Assembly (NCBI RefSeq): GCF_041146795.1
Contig: NC_135170.1
Coordinates: 7,349,033-7,413,032 of the forward strand
Length of the DNA stretch: 64,000 nt
Source: Maylandia zebra
Taxonomy: Eukaryota; Chordata; Actinopteri; Cichliformes; Cichlidae
Direction: 5' to 3'
Positions 25,501 to 36,826 of the stretch are shown one piece after another. The stretch's first letter is position 1, and every line of letters begins with the position of its first letter. Below the pieces are notes generated by a model. It saw only the letters and a program-made list of their open reading frames with translations. It was not told the DNA's origin and ran no database searches. Position numbers and translations under genes: made by a program.

Positions 25501-28500
25501 ATATGTGGTACTAGTCTCGTCAGCAGAGAGCTGGGAGAGAGCTGTGAGAGATAAAACAATCTAAAACAATATGTCCCAAAACAATATGTCTTTGCTGGGA
25601 AAGTCTAAAAGGATAATTCTAAACTAATCTAACCATAGGCAAAGGGCATCTTTGTACATTTAAAAGAAGGTAAAGAAACATAGAATCATTTTTCCTGTAA
25701 CATTGGGTTTTGTGGATTAAACTGAGAACACATGTTAGACCTTTTTCTTTTCCACACTTTCAAATGTACCAACAAACAGAACGCATTATTTATGTGGAGC
25801 GTGCTACTACAGTGATGGTGTTTGGCTGGTCCACCATAATGTAATGGCCATGACAACTAAATTATATAATACATAAATGTATGTGCTCAGTAATGTCTCT
25901 ATAATGATAATAACATTTTATGAGTTTTTCATAACCTCCAGGAACCTGAAATATTTATGATCTGCTAAATACTGTTGACTACAAACATGAACATGTTTCC
26001 TAACTTACTATCTAAGATACAATCTACAGTATATCTGTTATTATACCAGATATTGGACTGTATTTATTGATTGAATATACTTCTGTTAATATGTACACAT
26101 TAGCCTTATTAGTGTAGGAAGCTTTCCTGCTGTTATCCTTCTTTGGTTAAGTGTTATACTAGTTTCAGTACCTCATCAATCATGTGACGTTTGTCTTTTT
26201 TAAAATAAACATTTAAAAGGAAGTCACCGCTTCTAAACGAGAGCACAAACTGTGAACCAGTCAAAAGTTTATAACATTTGTCTCGACACTAAACACCCAG
26301 AACAAATGTTTTACTGCATCAGTGCAGTGAACCTTTATTTACCGCAGTAGAGACAGGGTTGCAGTCATAGATGCTACTGTTGCTACTGTTCCCAACTTGG
26401 AAGTCCACGTGCAGTGAGGCTGAAGTCTGGGAAACAATAATAGAAATATACAGCTGAGAAGTTCACTTAACCCTAAACATAGAACGACTTTGAAACGTGA
26501 CCACTGCCAAACTACACTGCTCAAAAAATAAAGGGAACACTTGAGTCACACATCAGATCTCAATGAATGAGATTTTTAACTTGAGAATATGAACTGGTAA
26601 AGTACATCATGCAGTTTATTGTGGAAAAATAAGATGTAACGATGGAAATGGAATCAGAGGAAACTAAAGACATCCTCTGCCTGGAACATGATGAGTATAT
26701 GAGCTCTGGCAGCGCTCCTCATCACATGACAGTCCTGCTGCAGGGTTAGAGCTGTGCACTCTAAATAGACTGCAGGTACCTTCTCTTACAATGAGCAGTG
26801 ACATAGAAATAGTTGTTGTTACTCCTCCAGTGCACCTTATGCATCTTTCATTTGCACCTAAGCAGGTGAAATGCATTCACAACAGTTTCTGTTTCCTGAT
26901 TGGACAGATCAACATCTCTGAAGACTTTGTGCCAGAATCCAGTGATCAAGTATTCCTTTCATTTATTTGAGCAGTGCATATTTAAATACACATTTGTTCT
27001 CTTACAGACGCCGTTTCATTTCGTGACTCTTGTTTCTCGAGAATGTCATGTGCGGCGCTCAGCATCACCACATAAGCAAAGTTGTTGCACAAACCGAGGA
27101 GCCTGTATAGATGTGGAAAGATAAAAACAAGATACGGAGATGCATCAAAAAATAACAACTTAATCAGCGGCTGCAAAATTTCTCTCAACATAAAACCCCC
27201 CAAAATATCGTGCACTCAGTACCGTGCACTTTCAAAACTTTTGCATTACCAAGCATTTATCAGCTACTCATAGTTTAGTTTTTTGAATTCATTTAAGGAT
27301 ACATTTTTTAAAATAATATTAAAACTTTTTCAACAAAGACCTTTTCACAGTCTTTGTGCTTTTCATGTCGTTAACCTTTGTTCTTTCAAGCTTCTTCAAA
27401 GTCTTCCTTTTCCAACCTGCCTTCCACCTTTTTCCTGTCCATCCTTCCAGTTTGCTTCCTCATTATTTTCTAGCTTTCATCTTCTTATAGCTTTGTGTAT
27501 TTTTCCCTCCCTCCTTTGTTCTTTGCTTGTTTTCCAGTAGCAGCTAAAGTGCCTTTTCATTTCACTACCTGCTATGCCACCTTGGGCTTTCCATCTGTGC
27601 TTCAGTTTACTTACTAATGTGAATTATCAGTGTGACAGAATTCAATGACAACTTTTCTTTTGTGACTTATTTGTGGCTTTTTGTTTTTACTACAAGGTGA
27701 TGGTTGAATGGCAATAACGTAAAGAGACAGACCGAGGGAGAGACATGCAGCAAATGCAAAACACAACGGAACTCAGGTCTCTGCAATGAGTACGAAGCGG
27801 AGCACGAGTACTCGGTCCCTGGCCTTTCCTCTGCCTTTCTGTCTCCATTTTCCCTTTGCTCCCTTTCTGTCGTACATGCTTGAGACCTTTATTTATATCT
27901 GCGTTGCTCTCGTGAACCTTGAGCCGTGAGTAGGTGAGTAAGAGACGTGACATATGAAACTGTGCTTCAGATACAGTGATAGATCTGAAGCAAAGACTCG
28001 AATGTACAAGAGAGGCTACTGATTATTCTCCTGCTCAGTCCTGATTATCATCTTTGCTTTCCCAGTGCCGACTCAAGTCTGTCGTTTTTCCACATAAAGA
28101 CCTGACTGCACACACAGTGAATAGCCAATCTTAATGTGCCACCTTGAAGCAATTCCTGAAGTGCATGTGGTCTTAGGAAGGCTTGCTGGAGGAGCTAAAT
28201 ACTGACTTCCGGCATGATGGCGCCTGTGTTTGGCTTCGCCGCTGCCGGGTGTAGTTGGTCTCGCTCTATTGTCGTGTTTTTTCTTTCTACTCTGCTGTTT
28301 TTTAACTGTTTTAATGATGTACTGGCTGCCTTGGTCTACGATCGTCTGACGCTGTTATCCATCCGTTCGTCAATGACGGCCAAAGATGTTTTTTCTCCTT
28401 CCTTTTGTGGGACTTTCCATTCTCCACACTTTTCTCCGCACTCCTTTGGTACCTTCCACCCTCTGCCTGTGACTGGATCTTCGGCCAGCGCTTTCAGCGT

Positions 28501-31500
28501 TCCCCGTAGACTACGGAGAAGAAGAGGAAAGAGATCGGGCATCCAGGTGAAGCTTAGGCTCCTCTGGCGGCGGGGACGAATTGGAAAGCGATGTCGGGCG
28601 TTTTCCGTTGCCTACGCACATGACAGCTATATGGAGAGGAATCTGTCTCCCAAGGCCCTACTTGGATATAGGGGGCCCGGCTTTCCAAGGCCGTGTTATC
28701 TCAGAAGGGTTCATCCAGACTCTCCTGCCGACTGGCTTTTCATCCCCTCGGTGAGTGGAATATATGAACGTGAAGGGTCTGATCCCGAGAATTTACGCCC
28801 TTTAATTCGAGAAACTCTAGCTTCTTCCAACAACAATGTTTTCACCCCGCTGTCTATGGCGCTCTTTAATGCCCGATCTTTGACGAATAAATCGTTTGTG
28901 CTTAACGATTTTATTGTTTCTAAAAATCTGGACTTCCTGTTCTTGACTGAGACCTGGCAACGGGGGTCGGATTATTCGTCTACTATTGAAATGTGCCCAA
29001 ATGGCTTCTCTGTCATTAGCCAGCCTCGAGGATCTGGTCGTGGAGGAGGCCTCGCGGTGGCATATCGGAGCCGTTTTAACTGCCGTTCAGTGAAAGTTGG
29101 ACACTTTCTGTCTTTTGAACTGCAGCTCATCAAAATTGGAAAGAAGGATCCTTTTTACTGTGCGTTGGTCTATCGCCCTCCTGGCCCAAACAACTCGTTT
29201 TTAGCCGAGTTTAGTGATTTTCTGTCCTCTACTATGAGGTTGTCTAAATTGCTTCTTGTGGGAGATTTTAATATACATATTGATGATGAGTCCGACCGCT
29301 TTGCTAGGAGTTTTACCAGTATCATGGACTCTTTTCATTTTATCCAACATGTATCTGGCCCCACACATAACAAAGGCCATACACTGGACCTTGTTTTTTC
29401 TTTGGGTCTGAATATTGATTATATCTGTTCTAAGGACATTTTTATTTCTGACCATTATTGTGTCTTTTTTAATATGTCTTTTTATGAGCCTATGTCTCCT
29501 GTTCATCGGACAGTTATTTCCCGCACTTTAGACTCCTCCACAGCACAGAAGTTCTCTGATGTTTTTAATTTAACATTATCCCCACAAAACGATGTTGATT
29601 TTTCTATAGATCTATTCAATTATCATTGTCTCTCGATCTTAGATGAAATCTGTCCGATTAAAATGAGACCTGTGCCTGTTTCCAAGTCTGTACCCTGGTT
29701 AAATGACAACATTCGTCTTATAAAACGTAATTGTCGTAAAGCCGAGCGGTTATGGAGGAAAACTCACTTAAATGTTCATCTCCTCTATTTAAAGGATCTT
29801 TTAGCCTCCTTTAACAATGCTATTAGAGTTGCGAGGGCTGCTTACTTTTCTCAGTTGGTTGCAAGGAGCAGAGGTAATCCTAAAGTTTTATTTGATACTA
29901 TTACTAATATTATTACTCCTGCTCCACCTGCTGCTATTATTTCTTCTGTTGAAGATTGTGAAACTTTTCTTGCTTTCTTTTTAGAAAAAATTAGCAACAT
30001 AAGGAAAAACCTGTCTTTTTCAGCGTCTGCGCTGTCTGTTCCCACGCCAGCTCGGCCTGTTGTTTTAGAAGGTTTTTCACCTGTTTCACTACCAGAGCTG
30101 GGAAAAATAGTTAGTGCAACAAAATTATCCTCTTGCTCTCTTGATTTTTTACCTGCATCATTATTTAAAAATGTCTTTTACTCTACTGGTCCCGATATTC
30201 TTCTGTGGCAGTTTCTAAGTATAGATCATCTTCTGCGTCCCTGTCTTTTGGTGTGCCACAAGGCTCTGTGCTAGGGCCATTACTGTTTTTAGTTTATTTA
30301 CTCCCTCTTCAGCACATTTTGAGCCCTTTTGAGGATATTTGTTACCATTGTTATGCGGACGATATCCAACTCTATATATCTTTTAAACCGGAAGAGGCTT
30401 CTAAGCTGCGGCTTTTAAATGTGTGCTTGGAAACCATTAAAGGCTGGATGGCTGAAAACTTCCTCCAACTAAATGAAAGTAAAACCGAAGTCCTCTTATG
30501 TGCCCCAGATAGACATATACCCAGTATAATAAATGCTCTTGGTCCTCTTTCAACGTTTGTAAAACCATCTGTCAGGAACTTAGGGATTATCCTTGATCCT
30601 GCTCTTACGTTAGATAGTCATGTTAAATCTCTTGTTCGGTCTTGCTTTTATCATTTAAGAAATATTTCTAAATTGAGCTCTATTATATCCTATACCGAAC
30701 TGGAGATTGTTATTCATGCTTTTATCTCTTCACGACTGGACTATTGCAATTCCCTGTTTACTTGTTTAAATAAAGGTTCTTTGGAGCGTCTGCAGATCGT
30801 TCAGAATGCTGCAGCAAGACTTTTGACGAAAGCTTCTAAATTTTCACATATAACACCGTTGCTCATGCAGTTACATTGGCTTCCTGTTGAATTTAGAGTC
30901 CAGTTTAAGATTTTGGTTTTAACTTTCAAGGCTCTTCAACAACAAGCACCACCATATATCATTGAACTTTTACAGCCCTATGCCCCTAGTAGGTCTCTGA
31001 GGTCGAGTAGTCAGGGCCTACTTGTCATTCAGTATACGAGACTGAAAACTAGGGGTGATAGAGCTTTTGCTACTGTGGCCGCCAGACTGTGGAATTCCCT
31101 TCCTCAGGACTTACGATCCGCTGATTCATTGATTACTTTTAAAAAACAGCTAAAAACACATCTTTTTAAAACTGCCTTTTGCTAACTTTGTTTGTATTTT
31201 GTCTTTTTAATCTGTTATATCTTGTAAAGCACTTTGTGATCTCTATCTAGAAATGTGCTATATAAATAAAATTTTACTTACTTACTTTACTAAATACATA
31301 AAAGGGGCGGGGCCCACAGCTGGAAGATCCGATTAATGGTGAGAGGAAGACTACAAATAAGACCTAAAAACATTTCCCTAGTGATGGGCAGATGAAGCCC
31401 CATGAAGCACTGGAGCTTTTCATCCAATTGGTTCACCCCAACGCGAAGCTTCATGAAGCTTCATTTGCTCTAGCAGGACACCTACTGGACGTAAAAATAA

Positions 31501-32264
31501 TAGCTGGCATGAATTTGAAGAGTGTGGCATTTTGCACACAGCCTGTAAATGTCAACAACAAAAGGAGTGTGTAAAACACCTATAGTGTAGTGATGGCAGT
31601 ATACTGTGTATATTTATGCTGGCAGTATGGAAAATGATTATTTGCGGCAAAGTTCGAACCGCTTCATGAACCAGTCACGTGGTACAGCCGGGCAGCGAGG
31701 CTTCGGACGTCATCATTTTCAGCTCCTCCCATAAATGAAGCAAGCCTCGATACGCGCTTCGCGGAAACGCCCCCTCCATTACTCGACACACGCTCCGAAG
31801 CCTCGATACAGAACGTCCCATCACTACATTTCCTCATTTCTGCGTGTGAATAAACATAGCAATGACGTGTATCTATAGGTTCTTATCACATCCCATTAAA
31901 GTTTAGGGAGAAATGAGAGATGACGAAGCTGTGGACTTCACTTTCACAGTCAGCACTTTTTATTCGCATAAGAAGTACTTACGAGCGAACAACGTCTTTT
32001 ACTATAGATACGACACAACATGTATTTAGATGAAATAAGAGGGATCTTTCTTATTGGTGATCTGTTGAAAATATCGGGACACTCACCAAAATCCAATCCA
32101 GTTACGGATTTGTACGCAACGACCTATAAATGAGAGGATAAAGCAAACGTTAGGGACTCACGGAGCAATAATGCTGATAGTTACACGAGTCCGCCGCTGA
32201 CACACTCACCGGTACCGTCAAGTCGCTGAAGAGGATCTGAGTTGACACTGGCTGGCTGCTCCAT
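13550..32264 (-). CDS. cln3: CLN3/battenin lysosomal membrane protein, complete
   Basis: Multi-pass lysosomal/endosomal membrane protein whose loss in humans causes juvenile Batten disease; linked to glycerophosphodiester clearance. Fifteen coding exons (minus): 32264-32210, 32123-32087, 27102-27006, 26426-26343, 24504-24425, 23729-23644, 22966-22894, 21457-21314, 19071-18932, 15399-15347, 15272-15204, 15078-15023, 14927-14834, 14088-13948, 13666-13550. Phases agree throughout; the sum is 441 residues against 438 in human. Diagnostic stretches: [108 protein letters not shown]. The lumenal loop has NSSNSS glycosylation sequons. The large loop has DRQQLL, fitting the acidic dileucine sorting motif, followed by DSSDEEE. 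The C-terminus is TYFCSL, without the CaaX-like ending (CQLS) of human CLN3. Start chosen by ATG plus frame into exon 2. Introns carry an L2 LINE, hAT, piggyBac, Tc1 and RTE elements. Confidence 0.95.
15872..16205 (+). repeat. LINE 3'-end remnant, shared by both duplicates
   Basis: TTCTGGCACAGACGTACCGG, then AGACTACTGACC and a short CA run, match the end of teleost LINE frames ('...RPxNCFFPQ...'). A second tail follows (CACCTTGAGGTGACTTTTGT, ATATAAAGCGCC). The same sequence occurs at 47507-47915 in unit B, so it predates the duplication. Confidence 0.5.
16887..17184. mobile_element. piggyBac-type MITE (TTAA target)
   Basis: Bounded by TTAA at 16883-16886 and 17185-17188. Ends are CCTCCTAAGACC and GGTCCTAGGAGG, inverted with one mismatch. 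About 298 bp, no coding sequence. Nested inside the 33-bp-TIR element. Confidence 0.75.
17604..17689. repeat. (CAAA)n microsatellite
   Basis: About 21 uninterrupted tetranucleotide units, giving meaningless open frames (QTNK repeats, CLFV repeats) on the two strands. Confidence 0.97.
19904..20821. mobile_element. piggyBac-like non-autonomous element in cln3 intron 8
   Basis: Flanked by TTAA on both sides (19900-19903, 20822-20825). Termini are CCCTTTAAGACC and GGCTCTAAAGGG, an imperfect inverted pair. 918 bp, no transposase. The right part (about 20450-20800) is GC-richer. The flanks 19336-19899 and 20826-21310 are also absent from unit B and were not assigned to a family. Confidence 0.6.
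21838..22018 (+). mobile_element. Retroposon tail inserted in unit A only
   Basis: CAGTGGGCCCCAGGGCAGCT, GCTTGCCATCACCAGTGTGT and GAAGCGCTTTGGGGTCCATC, ending in ACAGGCCATTTACCAT, is a widespread teleost L2-tailed short retroposon. Unit B passes straight from CTGATGTCTTTAAATTAT to ATCATATAACC-type sequence at 50695-50730, so the insert is unique to unit A. Confidence 0.6.
24583..25240 (-). mobile_element. Degraded RTE-clade LINE fragment in cln3 intron 4
   Basis: Minus-orientation reverse-transcriptase remnant. Recognisable pieces read on the plus strand: TGCCCTCCTTCACTACCATC, TCATCTGCAAACATCATCGT (complement of the FADD region), AAAAGGGGCTCACAGT and CCGTCACTCCTACCACACAC. Interrupted in every frame. 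Unit B keeps only the first 50 bases, before a deletion. Confidence 0.6.
26515..26978. mobile_element. Tc1/mariner MITE, unit A copy
   Basis: Starts after TA with CACTGCTCAAAAAATAAAGG and ends TTATTTGAGCAGTG, the terminal repeat of a known Tc1-type vertebrate family. No transposase frame. The same element sits at 53653-54118 in unit B, so it inserted before the duplication. It ends only about 28 bases from cln3 exon 3. Confidence 0.75.
28203..31289 (+). mobile_element. L2-clade LINE with internal deletion, in cln3 intron 2
   Basis: Flanked by an 8-bp duplication CTAAATAC (28195-28202, 31290-31297). A 686-codon frame (28214-30274) carries an N-terminal basic region and an APE endonuclease domain ([50 protein letters not shown]). 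A second frame (30205-31185) carries the RT active site [21 protein letters not shown] and the C-terminal [11 protein letters not shown] ... [11 protein letters not shown] block typical of L2. The RT fingers and first palm motifs between FKNVFYS and SKYRSSS are missing and the frame shifts at the junction near 30210. The 3' end is TATATAAATAAAATTTTACT plus ACTT repeats. Plus strand, antisense to cln3. Young by frame integrity, but not autonomous. Confidence 0.9.
31379..31826. mobile_element. hAT-type MITE
   Basis: Termini TAGTGATGGGCAGATGAAGC and GTCCCATCACTA; flanks CATTTCCC and CATTTCCT give an 8-bp target duplication with one mismatch. 448 bp, non-coding, in cln3 intron 2 between the L2 LINE and exon 2. 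Confidence 0.75.
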
Positions 32265-32852
32265 GTTTACAAACCAGTCCAAGCTAAATGAAAGAGAAAC
32301 TGAGTTGGTCTCGAACCGCTGAAAAGCACACAGCTCTCATTCTAACAGGCTCTGAGCTCCCACCAACACTGGCGAGAAGCTGTCACTAAGAACGCCCCGT
32401 AACTGCTTTTACGGTCCTCAGCTCAGCAACTTTCACAAACCTCACCGACGAAGCACCAGAGACGGCGCTTCAACCTAAAACCTCCCCGCGGAAACAATAT
32501 CAGCTCTGAACGTTCCTGATCCGCCTGAGACATTAAGTTTGCTCAAATTCAAATAATGTCAAGAACACAGTTGGATTTTTATTATAATATGTCAAACAGA
32601 TATTCGTGAGTGATGAAACGTTATTCTTATCAGCAGGTAGAAGCTGCAATCGGCTTGGGAAAAGTGATCGTTATGTTTCTCCTTTTTTTATCTGGTAAAA
32701 AAGTCTTTCCATCAAAAAATGCCTCCTTCAGAGATCGTAACAAATACAAAATCACAGTAAAGTAAACCAAAAAAAGACTTCTAAAAAGAGGACTGACTAT
32801 AATATAGGTTCAATAACACATCATAAAGATACTTGCAAAACACTTTATTTTT
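32265..32852 (-). promoter_or_regulatory. cln3 5' UTR and upstream region
   Basis: Directly upstream of the cln3 ATG on the minus strand. Moderately GC-rich up to about 32500, no TATA box seen, then AT-rich DNA up to the Rex1 tail. Probably a housekeeping-type promoter; this is inferred from position. Unit B lacks this whole segment. Confidence 0.4.
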
Positions 32853-32984
32853 AGAATCAGAATACTTTATTGATCCCTGGGGGAAATTATTTTTTGTTAC
32901 ACTTCTCCATTATAAACAAACATTAACAAGACAGACAATACGCTAACTAAGAATAGTACCGTGTGTGTGTGTGTGTGTGTATAT

Positions 32985-34002
32985 TAGGGCTGCCACGATT
33001 TGTCGACTAGTCACGATTACGTCGACTATCAAAATCGTCGACGACTGATTTAATAGTCGACGTGTCGTTTGAAGCTTTGTAAGATCGCAAAAGACGCAGG
33101 AATAATAGCAGGATTTAAGAGTGTAATAACGGACTGAAACAGAAGATGGCAGCACTGCATGTACACGGATGCCAGCTGCCGTTAAACCCCGAAGAAGAAG
33201 AAGAAGCAGCTGTGTCCCAGAATTCATAGCGCGGCCCAGCTTAGTTTCCAACAATGCCGGTAGCTAGTTAGTTTTAATATTACTCTTATTATTCTTTCTG
33301 GGTCACAAAATAAACGTTTAACATATTTTCAGGCGAGAATGTAGCTGTGTAAACCTCAAATATCGGCTCAGTTTATCAGGACACCACATATTTTCAAAAG
33401 CGCTCCGACGTTTTCGGAGACGTCTGTTACCCACTAGCTCGATAGCTAGCCGGGGGCTAGGTCACTAGCGCCGTGAGAACACCGGACTCCCGGCAAATTG
33501 TTTTCAAACCCACCGCCGTCTTTCGCGACTCAGGTTAAATATATATAAGTCACTTAGATAAATTAAAAATGTTGTTGTTTGGCTTTTTTTTTTTTTTAGT
33601 ATTTTATTTGTTCCTGAGTAAATCGGTTTGGCTGAGATTAAAGTTATAGTTTTTACACAGCTGAATAAACATCAAGCAGACAGCTGATTATCAGAAGTGT
33701 GAGATGCTGGAGAATATACTCCGGTGTCCTGTTATATTTTAGATAGCAAGGAGTTTATTAAACTTTACCAAAACAATCTGCAAATTTCATTAAAATTGAA
33801 TAAACTATCATCTTGTCTTTATTTTTAGTTAGCACCTTAAAAGCTTAAAGCTGTAAGCTAATGATAGTTATATAAGAGCAGATGCTGCTGGTGCAATAAG
33901 CTGTAGTTTTACGTCCAGTGGATGATGATCTGATTAGTCGACTAATCGCATAAATAATCGGTGACTAGTCGACTATCAAAATAATCGTTTGTGGCAGCCC
34001 TA
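32985..34002. mobile_element. hAT element type A, first copy
   Basis: Termini TAGGGCTGCCACGATTTGTC and CGTTTGTGGCAGCCCTA with nested GTCGACTA repeats; flanks GTGTATAT and GTATATAT (7 of 8). 1018 bp, no transposase frame. Very similar throughout to 34064-35079. Confidence 0.85.
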
Positions 34003-34063
34003 GTATATATATATATATATATATATATTTAATATACATACATATATATATTAGGGGTGCAAC

Positions 34064-35079
34064 TAGGGCTGCCACGATTTGTCGACTAGTCACGATTACG
34101 TCGACTATCAAAATCGTCGACGACTGATTTAATAGTCGACGTGTAGTTTGAAGCTTTGTAAGATCACAAAAGACGCAGGAATAAGTGGCAGGATTTAAGA
34201 GTGTAATACCGGACTGAAACAGAAGATGGCAGCATTGCATGTACAAGGATGTCAGCTACCGTTAAACCCCGAAGAAGAAGAAGCAGCTGTGTCCCAGAAT
34301 TCATAGCGCGGCCCAGCGCAGTTTCCAACAATGGCGGCAGCTAGTTAGTTTTAATGTTACTCTTATTATTCTTTCTGGGTCACAAAATAAACGTTTAACA
34401 TATTTTCAGGCGAGAATGTAGCTGTGTAAACCTCAAATATCTGCTCAGTTTATCAGGACACCACATATTTTCAAAAGCGCTCCGACGTTTTCGGAGACAT
34501 CTGTTACCCACTAGCTCGTTAGCGAGCCGGGGGCTAGGCTCACTAGCACCGTGAGAACACCGGACTCCCCGCAAATCGTTTTCAAACCCACCACCGTCTT
34601 TCGCTACTCAGGTTAAATATATATATGAGTCACTTAGATAACTTAAAATGTTACTGTTTGGCTTTTTTTTAGTATTTTATTTGTTCCTGAGTAAATCAGT
34701 TTGTCTGAGATTAAAGTTATAGTTTTTACACAGCTGAATAAACGTCAAGCAGACAACTGATTATCAGAAGTGTGAGATGCTCCAGAATATACTCCAGTGT
34801 CCTGTTATATTTTAGATAGCAAGGAGTTTATTAAACTTCACAGAAACAATCTGCAAATTTCATTAAACTTTAATAAACTATCATCTTTTCTTTATTTTTA
34901 GTTAGCACAGACCTTAAACACTTAAAGCTGTAAGCTAATGATAGTTATATAAGAGCAGATGCTGCTGGTGCAATAAGCTGTAGTTTTACGTCCAACGGAT
35001 GATGATCTGATTAGTCGACTAATCGCAAAAATAATCGGTGACTAGTCGACTATCAAAATAATCGTTTGTGGCAGCCCTA
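34064..35079. mobile_element. hAT element type A, second copy, nested in type B
   Basis: Flanked by an exact 8-bp duplication GGTGCAAC (34056-34063, 35080-35087) that is itself part of the terminal repeat of element B. This proves insertion into an existing B element. 1016 bp. Confidence 0.93.
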
Positions 35080-36522
35080 GGTGCAACGATACACAAAATT
35101 CACGGTTCGGTTCAGTTCGATACTTTGGTGTCACGGTTCGATATTTTTTCGATACAAAAAAATGTTCATGCCTTTTTAATTTGTCATTTATTAAAATTAT
35201 AAATATATATTTTAACTCAAAAGTACAGTTTTTAAATTTAACCCTAACTCTTGTGCGTGTTTTTTATTTTGACAGCGAATGCGTACCTGCGGACCACTTA
35301 TGTGCAGCCCTGGTTATATAGCTCATCATATCACAGCCACAGAAATTATTTTGTCCATGAAACCATAAAGCTGCACTTTCTTTTTGCCTTATAGTCTGAT
35401 TTGTCATAACTTTTCCGTTTTGTGGTAAGCTTTTCTTTGGCTGTCACTTCTTCACTCTGACCTGTCTTATTTGGCTCAGCAGAACTGAAATATATATCCT
35501 GATGCTTTTACACACGCACTCACATAAGCTCAGCGATTCTCTGCGCGATCAACCTCTCACATGTTTAAGCTTGCTGCGGGAGATTTCACTTGTCATGTTT
35601 GCGTAGTAAGTTAACGATTAATAAGACGATGTCAGAGGAATTGGTGCGCAAATTATCATCACTCACCAATCAGTGCTGTCTGAGCGATTGCAAAGTGAAA
35701 GCAAAAAAACAAGCCCAAATTCAAACGCGATTTCAATATGTCACATATTGACAGTGGCTCACCGATGCCAATGACAATTACCCAGCTACATTTCCAAAAG
35801 AATGCAAAAGCATTGACATATATTTTTCCTTCCTACAATAGCCCGACGGGCAGGGCAGAGATAGATTTTGGTAGCTCGACTGGAAAAATCACTAGCCCCT
35901 GGACGTCGGGCTAGGGATATTGCGAGCCCTGTATCTGATTGAGGAATCATGCATCTTTGGAAAAGAGAGTTTATTACAGAGAAATGGCTCTTTCCAAAAT
36001 AAAAGCTATACTACATGCTTCTTCTGGGCTATATTCTCAGCAGCATATTAAACATATCAGGTCCCCATAAGGAGACTCATGTGCTAACGGCTGTCTAAAT
36101 GACTCGGCTAAAGTTTGTAGCATGCATGCTTGTTGTTTTTGCACTAGGATGATGTAAATGTGCAGTCATATTCGTTGTGTTCCCACTAGTGCTTTCAGGT
36201 TAATCTCGTTGAAATGACGTTAACGCCACAACACGACAAATCTCCGTTAACGAGCTACCCCTGATCGCCCCGTGCATGGGGCTAGACGGCCAACACGTTA
36301 ACGAGCTAACTGCGCTAACACACTAGTTCCCACCCATGTAATTGAGCATTGCGTGGCACATCCAACATACTGTTTTACTTTAGTCCATGACGCGCTTACC
36401 TTCAGGGTCATACATCACATGAAAAAACCAAAATAATTCCAAACGCCAGATCTGAATGAGGGTGGGGGAGGTCCATGTTGCAAGGAGAGCTTAACTTCTG
36501 TCTCGCTAGCTTGCCCTGCGCT

Positions 36523-36649
36523 CTTCCTTCTGACGATGCTGTCTGTGTTGAGCGCTCAGTGGATCTGCGCTCGACAGTGCAGCCTAGGCGGAGTAGTCGA
36601 ACGCAGATTCACTGAGCGCTCAACACAGACAGCATCGTCAGAAGGAAAG
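36523..36649. repeat. Long near-perfect palindrome inside hAT element B
   Basis: Arms of about 52 bp (36523-36574 and 36597-36649), containing GATGCTGTCTGTGTTGAGCG and its complement, with a spacer of about 22 bp and only a few mismatches. Likely a subterminal structure of the transposon. Confidence 0.8.
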
Positions 36650-36756
36650 TTGATGAAATAAATTACAAATTTTGTATTGTTCGATACATATGCGTACCGA
36701 ACCGAAAGCACTGTATCGAACGGTTCAATATTGATACGAATATCGTTGCACCCCTA

Positions 36757-36768
<12 letters not shown>

Positions 36769-36821
<53 letters not shown>

Positions 36822-36826
36822 TGTGT
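36769..36826. repeat. (GT)n microsatellite
   Basis: About 28 GT units with one interruption. Together with 32961-32980 and the (AT)n at 34003-34050 it is the remainder of one tract split by the hAT insertions. Confidence 0.95.

Larger units (their letters stand above)
34052..36756. mobile_element. hAT element type B, host of a nested type A copy
   Basis: Termini TAGGGGTGCAAC and GTTGCACCCCTA, with CGGTTCGGTTC and GAACGGTTCAATA just inside. Inserted in the (AT)n/(GT)n tract. Without the nested element it is about 1.7 kb; no transposase was recognised. A deletion derivative of the same family lies at 59940-60305. Confidence 0.8.

Noticed and set aside
26900-27280. Open frames around cln3 exon 3
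   Set aside because: Plus-strand frames are antisense; the minus-strand frame runs through the exon's splice sites into intron sequence.
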